This document shows, one piece after another, positions 56,954 through 64,000 of a DNA stretch of 64,000 nucleotides. This DNA comes from Mixta tenebrionis. Its GTDB lineage: Bacteria; Pseudomonadota; Gammaproteobacteria; Enterobacterales; Enterobacteriaceae. Each line of letters begins with the position of its first letter. Positions within the stretch are counted from its first letter, which is position 1. The notes under the pieces are model-generated. The model saw nothing but the letters and a program-made list of their open reading frames with translations. It did no database searches and had not been told where the DNA came from. Made by a program: the position numbers and the translations under genes. Where the stretch lies: positions 266,771 through 330,770 of the forward strand of contig NZ_VHQI01000004.1 in the NCBI RefSeq assembly GCF_006517625.1, in the 5' to 3' direction.

Positions 56954-59900
56954 CGCCTTCCCTCTGCGCCGCAGCCGCAGCGTCCTCCTGACGAAGCGGC
57001 GTCATATCACCAACGCCGCCGCGGTTTGCCTGGGCGTCAGACGGCTGAATCAGCTGATTCAGCAGCGGCCCCAGTTTGACCAGCGTCTGCGGCGAGAGAA
57101 TATCCGCATGCTCGCAATCCTGCAGATAGATATCCAGCCCGGCCACATAAGGCGCCCAGGTTTTACGCGCGTCCATGCCCGGCGGCAGCGTGCGCGTGGC
57201 GACCAGCAACGTGGCTTTACCTGGGTAGTAGCCGGTGCTGGCGCGGGAGAGCAACCGTACCGCATCCTGATAGTTGGCGACCACGGCGCTGAAAAGCGCC
57301 TGTTTTTCCGCCAGCATATGCGCATCGTTCTCCTGCTGCGCATCGGCCATAAACTCCGCCTGCTCGCGCGCTACCTCTTCCCGCGCCTGCTCCTCATCCG
57401 GCCCGCTCCACTCCTGCCCTTCCGGCGGCCAGGTATCCAGCAGCCCCAGGAAGGCCACCTGCTCTCCCTGCTGCGCCAGCCGCGCCGCCACGCCGTGCGC
57501 CAGGGTGCCGCCAAGCGAGTAGCCCAGCAAATAATAAGGGCCGTGCGGCTGCCGCTGGCGCAAATTAGCCAGCTGGCGTTCACAGGCGGCATCGATATCC
57601 GCCGCCGTTGCGATCGCGCCGGTCGGACGCGGCGACTGTAGTCCGACAACCGGATACGCGCCCTGCAAATAGCGCAGCAGGCCGCTGTATTGCCAGGCAA
57701 AGCCGGACGCCGGATGGAAACAGAACAGCGTCGGCCCCGTTCCGTCGCGCAGCGTCAGCAGCTCATCGGTTCCACTCTGAGCCGCCGCCTGTTCGCCATC
57801 CATCAGCGCCGCCAGCTGGCGCACCGTGCGCGCCGCCATCACCTGGCCGATAGCGACAGGGCGATCGAAGCGGCGTCGCAGGTTCAACGCCAGCTGCATC
57901 GCCAGCAAGGAATGACCGCCGAGCGTGAAGAAATCATCTTCGGCGCAGACTTTCTTCACCCCCAGCAGCTGAGAAAACAGCGCCGCTACCTGCCGTTCGC
58001 TGGCGCTGGCGGGCGCTTCGCCCTGGCTCGCTAACCGCTCCGGCAGCGGCAGCGCCTTACGATCGAGCTTGCCGCTTGGTCCCAGCGGAAACTGCTTAAC
58101 GAACAGATAGCGCGCCGGAACCATATGCGCGGGCAGGCAGGCGGCAAGCGCCAGCCGTAGCCTCTGCTCGTCAGGCGCGCGTTCGTCGCTGGCGATCAGC
58201 CAGGCGACCAGCTGGCGATTATCCCGCTCCGCCGCGCCCCGGCTTAACTGACGCGGCGCCACCGCCGCCTGGGCGATACCCGGCAGGCTGAGCAGCGCCT
58301 GTTCAATTTCGCCCAGCTCGATACGCTGTCCGCGAATTTTAAGCTGATCGTCGCTGCGTCCCAGATACTCCACCACGCCGTCGGCGCGCCAGCGGGCGAT
58401 ATCGCCGGTGCGGTACATGCGTTCGCCGGGCGCAAAGGGATCGGCGACGAAGCGGCTGGCGGTAAGATCCGGGCGCTTCAGATAGCCGTGGGCAAGCTGC
58501 ACGCCGCTAAGCCAGAGCTCGCCCGGCGCGCCGGGCGGCAGCGGACGCAGCCAGCGATCGAGAATATAGAGCCGGCTATTCCAGACCGGACGGCCAATCG
58601 GTACGCCGCAGGCATTCAGCGTCGCCAGCGTCGCCGCGTCGGCGGGCTGCCAGCTGACGTCCACCGCCGCTTCCGTAGGGCCATAGAGATTATGCAGCGG
58701 CGCCGCCAGCAGCCGCCGGAAGCGGCGCGCCAGCTCGCCCGACAGCGCCTCGCCGCTGCAAAAGACCTGACGCAGCGTGGCGCAGCGCGCGGCGGCCTCC
58801 GGCTGGAGCATCAGCGCATCCAGCCAGCTGGCCAGCATCGAGGGTACAAAATGCAGGGTGGTGACGTGATAATCCTCAATCAGCTGCAGCAGCGCCTGCG
58901 GATCGCGATGCGCCTCCGGCGGCGCCATCACCAGCCTGGCTCCCGCCATCAGCGGCCAGAAAAATTCCCATACCGAGACGTCGAAGCTGCAGGCGGTTTT
59001 TTGCAGCACCACATCCTGCTCACCGAGCGGGAAAGCGGCCTGCATCCAGCGCAGCCGGTTAATAATCACCTCGTGGCTGACCAGCACGCCTTTCGGCCGC
59101 CCGGTTGAACCGGAGGTATAGAGAAGATAGGCCGCCTGCTGCGCATCGACGTCGGGCAGCCGCGGCACACGAGCCGCACCGTGCGCCAGGGCATCAAAAC
59201 GCAGGCAGCGGGCGACGGCGGCAAACCTTGTCGCCTGTTCGCTGCCGGCAATCACCAGACGCGGCGCGGCATCCTCCAGCATCAGCCGCAGGCGCTCATC
59301 GGGATAGCCGACGTCAAGCGGCAGCCAGGCCGCGCCGAGCGCGACAATCGCCTGTAACGCCAGGCTCAGGCGTACCGAACGCGGCAGCGCCACGGCGACC
59401 ACATCTCCCATCGTCACGCCCGCTTCCTGCAGCCGCTGCGCCAGCGCGCACACCTGATCGTGCATCTGCCGCCAGGTTAACTGCTGCTCGCTGTCCAGCA
59501 AGGCCAGCGCGTCGGGCGTCGCCGCGCACTGCCGCTGAATCGCCTGATAAAGCGTTTCCGGGGCCAGCGGATGCGCGGTGCGATTGATCTGTTGCAGAAA
59601 ATCCCGCTCCTGTTTGCTGAGCAGGCTCCAGCGCCAGAGCGGAACATCCGGCTGCGCGGTAAGCTGCATCAGCAGCCGCGCAAAGCGATCCAGCCACGCC
59701 CGCGGATCGCGCAGCGCAGGGCGAGATTCCAGATGCAGCGAGATGCCCGCGCCCGGCAACACCAGCAGCGTCAGCGGATAGTGGGTATAGCCGCGGTTGG
59801 TTATCGCCTCGCAGCGCAGCGCGCCGGGTTCAGGCGCCGGCTGGTGCGGCGCAGGGTAGTTTTCCACTACCAGCAGGGTGTCAAACAGCGTGCCGACGCC

Positions 59901-62900
59901 CGCCTGGCGCTGAATGTCGGCCAGGCTGATATTGTCATGCTCCAGCAACGCGATCTGGCTCTGCTGCAGCGCCTGTAGCTGCGGCGCCGCCGGGCGCGTC
60001 ATATCCAGCGTAACCCGTACCGGCAGCGTATTACTGAACAGCCCGACCTGGCGATCCAGCGCATCGGCGCCGGTGCGCCCCGATACCGGCGAACCGAAGA
60101 CCACCTCGTCGCTGCCGCTCATTATGCTGAGCAGCATTCCCCAGATGCCCTGCATCACCGTATTCAGCGTGAGTCCGTGACGATGGCAGAACTGCCGCAC
60201 CGCCTGCTCCTGCGCCGGACTAAGGGTATGGCTCAGCGTGGTTACCGGCCCGCTATCAGGCTGTTCGCCAAACAGCAGCGTCGGGCTGACGCCGGCCATC
60301 CTCTCAGCCCAGGCCGCCGCGCAGGCCCCAGCGTCGCGGGCAGCCAGCTGGCGCACCAGCGCGCCGTAGGCGACCGGCGGCGTGGGCAGGCGAACGGTTT
60401 CATCATTCAGCAGCGCCAGCAGATCGCCCACCACCACCGGCGTTGACCAGCCATCCACCACTAAATGATGGGCGGTGAGGAACAGGGTATGGCGCTGCGC
60501 ATCGGCATGACGCAGCCAGCGCGCATGCAGCAGCGGCCCGCGGCCCGCCAGCAGCGGACGCTTCAGTTCTTCACGCTCGTGCCAGGACAGCGCCGCTTCT
60601 TCCGCTTCGTCGGGCGACAGCTGACACGAGGTCAGCGGCCAGCAGAGCCGCGCATCGCCCGCCAGCGGCAAAATCTGCACCGGCTGCGGCGCCAGCTCAC
60701 TGTCAAAGCGCGCCGCCAGCTGCGGATAGCGCGCCACCAGCTGATTCAGGGCGCGAGACAGCCGCGCCTCCGTCAGCGCGCCGCGCAGCGTCAGGCGGGT
60801 CAGGGAGTTATAGCAGCCGGCCGTCTGTTGGCTGCGCACGTGAAACAGCAGCCCCTGCTGCAGCGGCAGCAGCGGCAGGATCTCGCCGGGCGCGCCATGC
60901 TGACGGCGCAGCGCCTCGACGTCCGCCTCGGTGAGTCCGGCGATGCCGGTTTGCGCCGCGACCAGCGTATCCTGCGCCCGCCGTGGGGCCTGACGGGCAA
61001 AGGTAACCAGCTGCTCCAGCGCATCGCTGAAGGCGCGCGCCAGGGCGACAACAGCCTCTTCCTGCAGCCAGCGGCGGGCGAATCCCCAATGGATCGCCAG
61101 CTGCGGCGTCTCGCCCTGACCGGCGAAGATATTGATTTCCAGCGGATGAGAGAGCGGCATCTGCGGGCTGCTGTAAACCGCCAGTCCGTCACGGAACAGC
61201 CCCGTCGCGGCATGGGGCGTCCAGCTCTCGCTGCCCGCCTGCGCCAGACGGCCAAGATAGTTAAACAGCACCGGCGCCGGATGACGCTGCGCCAGCTCGC
61301 GCAGCGGCGCATCAGGCAGCAGCCAGCGCAGCACGCCATAGCCTACGCCATAGTCGTTTACCGCCTCCGTTACCGCTTTTACCGCCCGCACGGCGTTCAA
61401 CGCCTCCTCGCCTTCATCGCGCAGGCTGAGCCAGAGCGGATATTCCGCCGTCAGCCAGCCGACGCAGCGCGAGAGATCGATTTCATCCGCACGCCCGTGC
61501 GACTCCAGGTTAACCCGCAGACCGCGCTGGCCGGTACAGGCGCGCCAGGCGATCAGCAGCGCCGCCAGCAACAGTACATCCGTACGGGTACGCCAGGCGG
61601 ACGGCAGCGCCCCTGAAAGCGCGGCGCTGTGCGCCGGAGAAAGCAGCGTGCGGATTTCACCACGCGTCGCCTGGGTATCCAGCCGCGCATCCAGCGGCCC
61701 GACGCCGGGCCAGCTGCAGGGCGTCGCCAGCATCTCGCGCCAGAACGGCAGCTCGGCGCGGTAACGCTCGCCATGCTGCGCCAGCCACCGGCTCCAGTCC
61801 ACCAGGCTGTGGCCGCCGGTTTCCAGCGCGGCCTTCTCAGCCGCCGCCGGCAGCGTCTCCAGCAGCACGCGCCAGGAGACGCCATCCGTCACCAGATGAT
61901 GAATCACCAGCACCAGCCCAACCGCCTGTCCGTTCCGCTCCAGCAGCACCGCGTTCCACAGCCGTCCCGCCTGCGCATCAAGCTGCGCCACGGCAAAGTG
62001 AAATGCCCGCTCCGCCGCGTTAGTCATCGGTTCCTCAACGCGCTGCACATGGCACTGCGCCTGAAAATGGCCCTCGCCGTCAATTAGCAGATCGGCGCCG
62101 CTCAGCCGCGCCCTCAGCGCCGGGTGCGCCTGGGTTAAGGCCGCCATTATCGAGTTCAGCCGCCTCAGGGTGAGCGTTGCTGGCGTATTAAGCCAGACGC
62201 CATGCGCAAAGAGATGCTGCCCCTGCGCATGATACCAGCGCAGAATCGGCAGGCTGTCCACCACGCCGCTGCGCTGCGCGACCGGTGTCGGCACCGCATC
62301 AAGCGACGCCATCAGTCGCGCCATCGCCGCCGGCGTTCTGCCGGCGAAAATCTCTTTTGGCCGCAGCTGCCAGCCCGCATGCCGCAGGCGATTGCCCAGC
62401 GACATCGCGGAGATACTGTCGCCGCCGAGCACAAAGAAATCATCATCCGCGCCCACCGCCGCCAGCCCCAGCACCTGCGCCATCGCCTGACAAATCAGGC
62501 GCTCCTGCGGCGTGCTCGCCTGACGGCCTGGCGGACGCGCTATTTCGCCCGGATCGGGCAGCGCCCGGCGGTCAACCTTACCGTTGACGGTAAGCGGCAG
62601 CGCCTCCAGCACCATCAGCACCGTGGGCACCATATAGTCCGGCAGCCGCTGCGCCAGCGCGCTTTGCAGCTCGCTCGCCAGATTTGCGCGCCGGCGTAAC
62701 TGCTCATCGGCCACCGCGCAGTAGCCCACCAGCCGCCAGCTGGCGCCCTGCGGCTGTGCAACCACCGCCGCGCCGCTGACCTGCGTCAGCGACGCCAGCG
62801 CGCTCTCCACTTCGCCCAGCTCGACCCGGAAGCCGCGTATCTTGATCTGATCGTCCAGCCGGCCAATAAAGGCCAGCTGTCCATCTGCCCGCCAGCGCAG

Positions 62901-64000
62901 CAGATCGCCGGTACGATACATTACCTCGCCGGTACGAAAGGGATTGGCGACAAAGCGGGCGGCGGTCAGTTCGGGCCGGCGCAGATAGCCGCGCGCGATA
63001 CCGGGGCCGGAGATATAAAGCTCTCCCGCCACGCCGATCGGCACCGGCTGTAGCCGCTCATCCAGCAGCCAGACATCGGTATTGGCGACCGGACGCCCGA
63101 TCGCCGGCTGGCTGACCTCGCTTACCGCCGCCCCCAGCGTATCGATAGCGTATTCAGAAGGGCCGTAATAGTTATGGAAAGCGATCTGCGGATGGGCGCG
63201 CATTATTTCCCACAGGCGCGGCGTGGCCGCCTCGCCGCCAATCATCAGCAGCTGCGGCGCCGGCTGTCCCGGCTCCAGCAGCCCGGCATCGATCATCTGC
63301 AACAGGAAAGAGGGCGTCACGTCCATAATATCCACCGGCGTGTGGCGCATCTGCTGCACCACCGCCCAGGCGTCGCGCCGCGTCTCCTCATCGAAAATCA
63401 GCAGCTCGGCGCCCATCAGCATGCAGAACAGCGGCTCCCAGGAGGAGTCGAAAGAGAAGGAGGCGGTATGACCGGCGCAGATACGACGCGGCTGCATGGC
63501 GTTAAAGGCGACGATGGCCGGCCCGAACAGCTGCGCGGCGTGGGAAGTCAGCAAATTCAGCAGCCCTTGATGGCTATTCATCACCCCTTTGGGTTTGCCG
63601 GTAGAGCCGGAGGTGTAAATAATGTAGGCGAGGTGTTCGCCCTGCAACGGCTCGCGTCGCTCAGCATCGGTAATCCAGCCGCAGGCGTGACGCGCCAGCA
63701 GCGATTGCATATCGGGCGCATCCAGCTCGCAGAGCGGCAAATGCGTCGGCAGGCGCGCCACGGCGTCGCTTACCGTGAGGATCAGCGCCGGACGGGCATC
63801 ATCGCACATCAGCGCCAGCCGCTCCGGCGGATAATCGAGATCCAGCGGCAGACAGGCGGCGCCGCTGGCAAGCACGCCAAAGATCGCCACCACGCTAAGC
63901 TCGCTGCGCGGCAGCGCGATAGCCACCGCATCCTCCGCGCCGATACCGCGCGCTATCAGTTCGCGCGCCAGCCGCATGCTGTTATCGTGCAGCTGCCGCC
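56946..64000 (-). CDS. Two-module siderophore NRPS (A-T-E-C-A-T-TE visible), 5' end outside the window
   Basis: More than 2343 residues are visible; the frame stays open to base 64000, where the start of the first adenylation domain is still running. Numbering is from the Met at 63977. A1 (to about 470): IYTSGSTGKPKG, FSFDSSWEP, NYYGPSEYAID, MYRTGDLLRW, NGKVDRRAL. T1: LGGDS, Ser521. Epimerisation domain (575-1000): VIHHLVTDGVSWR, NLESHGR, VGWLTAEYP, FNYLG. C2 (1028-1450): AHHLVVDGWS. A2 (1470-1980): pocket residues equal to the EntF serine code, read as DVWHFSLVDK. T2: LGGHS, Ser2023. TE (2070-2310): GYSLGG Ser2154, with D2181 and H2290. The second module is close to EntF. The A1 pocket reads about DSWDMGYIDK with two acids, suggesting Lys, Arg or Orn. 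Expected to resemble CbsF/VabF (chrysobactin, vanchrobactin). The starting condensation domain lies beyond the edge. Confidence 0.93.
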   Translation of the reverse strand, partial: RQLHDNSMRLARELIARGIGAEDAVAIALPRSELSVVAIFGVLASGAACLPLDLDYPPERLALMCDDARPALILTVSDAVARLPTHLPLCELDAPDMQSLLARHACGWITDAERREPLQGEHLAYIIYTSGSTGKPKGVMNSHQGLLNLLTSHAAQLFGPAIVAFNAMQPRRICAGHTASFSFDSSWEPLFCMLMGAELLIFDEETRRDAWAVVQQMRHTPVDIMDVTPSFLLQMIDAGLLEPGQPAPQLLMIGGEAATPRLWEIMRAHPQIAFHNYYGPSEYAIDTLGAAVSEVSQPAIGRPVANTDVWLLDERLQPVPIGVAGELYISGPGIARGYLRRPELTAARFVANPFRTGEVMYRTGDLLRWRADGQLAFIGRLDDQIKIRGFRVELGEVESALASLTQVSGAAVVAQPQGASWRLVGYCAVADEQLRRRANLASELQSALAQRLPDYMVPTVLMVLEALPLTVNGKVDRRALPDPGEIARPPGRQASTPQERLICQAMAQVLGLAAVGADDDFFVLGGDSISAMSLGNRLRHAGWQLRPKEIFAGRTPAAMARLMASLDAVPTPVAQRSGVVDSLPILRWYHAQGQHLFAHGVWLNTPATLTLRRLNSIMAALTQAHPALRARLSGADLLIDGEGHFQAQCHVQRVEEPMTNAAERAFHFAVAQLDAQAGRLWNAVLLERNGQAVGLVLVIHHLVTDGVSWRVLLETLPAAAEKAALETGGHSLVDWSRWLAQHGERYRAELPFWREMLATPCSWPGVGPLDARLDTQATRGEIRTLLSPAHSAALSGALPSAWRTRTDVLLLAALLIAWRACTGQRGLRVNLESHGRADEIDLSRCVGWLTAEYPLWLSLRDEGEEALNAVRAVKAVTEAVNDYGVGYGVLRWLLPDAPLRELAQRHPAPVLFNYLGRLAQAGSESWTPHAATGLFRDGLAVYSSPQMPLSHPLEINIFAGQGETPQLAIHWGFARRWLQEEAVVALARAFSDALEQLVTFARQAPRRAQDTLVAAQTGIAGLTEADVEALRRQHGAPGEILPLLPLQQGLLFHVRSQQTAGCYNSLTRLTLRGALTEARLSRALNQLVARYPQLAARFDSELAPQPVQILPLAGDARLCWPLTSCQLSPDEAEEAALSWHEREELKRPLLAGRGPLLHARWLRHADAQRHTLFLTAHHLVVDGWSTPVVVGDLLALLNDETVRLPTPPVAYGALVRQLAARDAGACAAAWAERMAGVSPTLLFGEQPDSGPVTTLSHTLSPAQEQAVRQFCHRHGLTLNTVMQGIWGMLLSIMSGSDEVVFGSPVSGRTGADALDRQVGLFSNTLPVRVTLDMTRPAAPQLQALQQSQIALLEHDNISLADIQRQAGVGTLFDTLLVVENYPAPHQPAPEPGALRCEAITNRGYTHYPLTLLVLPGAGISLHLESRPALRDPRAWLDRFARLLMQLTAQPDVPLWRWSLLSKQERDFLQQINRTAHPLAPETLYQAIQRQCAATPDALALLDSEQQLTWRQMHDQVCALAQRLQEAGVTMGDVVAVALPRSVRLSLALQAIVALGAAWLPLDVGYPDERLRLMLEDAAPRLVIAGSEQATRFAAVARCLRFDALAHGAARVPRLPDVDAQQAAYLLYTSGSTGRPKGVLVSHEVIINRLRWMQAAFPLGEQDVVLQKTACSFDVSVWEFFWPLMAGARLVMAPPEAHRDPQALLQLIEDYHVTTLHFVPSMLASWLDALMLQPEAAARCATLRQVFCSGEALSGELARRFRRLLAAPLHNLYGPTEAAVDVSWQPADAATLATLNACGVPIGRPVWNSRLYILDRWLRPLPPGAPGELWLSGVQLAHGYLKRPDLTASRFVADPFAPGERMYRTGDIARWRADGVVEYLGRSDDQLKIRGQRIELGEIEQALLSLPGIAQAAVAPRQLSRGAAERDNRQLVAWLIASDERAPDEQRLRLALAACLPAHMVPARYLFVKQFPLGPSGKLDRKALPLPERLASQGEAPASASERQVAALFSQLLGVKKVCAEDDFFTLGGHSLLAMQLALNLRRRFDRPVAIGQVMAARTVRQLAALMDGEQAAAQSGTDELLTLRDGTGPTLFCFHPASGFAWQYSGLLRYLQGAYPVVGLQSPRPTGAIATAADIDAACERQLANLRQRQPHGPYYLLGYSLGGTLAHGVAARLAQQGEQVAFLGLLDTWPPEGQEWSGPDEEQAREEVAREQAEFMADAQQENDAHMLAEKQALFSAVVANYQDAVRLLSRASTGYYPGKATLLVATRTLPPGMDARKTWAPYVAGLDIYLQDCEHADILSPQTLVKLGPLLNQLIQPSDAQANRGGVGDMTPLRQEDAAAAAQREGDE

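Overview
The window is chromosomal DNA of a member of the Enterobacterales, most likely of the Erwiniaceae (Pantoea/Mixta/Erwinia group). The backbone follows the Escherichia coli order yojI-alkB-apbE-ompC-micF-rcsD-rcsB-rcsC-gyrA-ubiG-nrdA-nrdB-yfaE, with near-E. coli protein lengths and conserved catalytic residues. This backbone is interrupted by accessory blocks. The family placement is an inference from gene content and protein similarity recognised by eye; no database search was possible.

Layout. 1-4.5 kb: the start of a DMT-type permease, a small unknown gene, yojI, alkB (without the usual ada neighbour), apbE and a 36-residue membrane protein gene. 4.7-6.3 kb: the porin gene ompC and the regulatory RNA MicF. 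6.3-28.2 kb: a type I secretion and adhesin island in the gap where E. coli has only the micF-rcsD boundary. It holds adaptor, ABC exporter and TolC-like genes in one operon, a short Ig-repeat protein, and a 4812-residue BapA-type adhesin with about 43 Ig-like repeats. 29.1-30.2 kb: an MFS transporter gene directly upstream of rcsD. 30.3-40.2 kb: rcsD, rcsB, rcsC, gyrA, ubiG. 40.3-44.0 kb: a pectin utilisation pair (pelX-type PL9 lyase and TogT-type transporter) with a clear KdgR operator. 44.3-49.6 kb: a LysR regulator divergent from an operon of a sugar-acid type transporter, a short-chain dehydrogenase and a split transketolase. 50.0-53.9 kb: nrdA-nrdB-yfaE, with NrdR and DnaA boxes ahead of nrdA. 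54.0-64.0 kb: catechol siderophore genes: fepB and an EntD-type phosphopantetheinyl transferase on the plus strand, and entS and a large NRPS gene (open at the window end) on the minus strand.

How the genes work together. The adhesin island is self-contained: the exporter operon should secrete BapA, and probably also the short Ig protein, whose last residues share a motif with the BapA C terminus. The NRPS shows A-T-E-C-A-T-TE domains. The second adenylation domain keeps the EntF serine code. The first has acidic pocket residues, as expected for a basic amino acid, and is followed by an epimerisation domain. This predicts a chrysobactin/vanchrobactin-like catecholate, 2,3-dihydroxybenzoyl-D-(basic amino acid)-L-Ser, probably released as a trilactone, exported by EntS and taken up through FepB. 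The dihydroxybenzoate genes and the receptor are not in the window.

Most notable: the MicF-ompC leader complementarity, the putative second type I substrate, the kinase-free split-transketolase operon, and the predicted D-cationic triscatechol NRPS.
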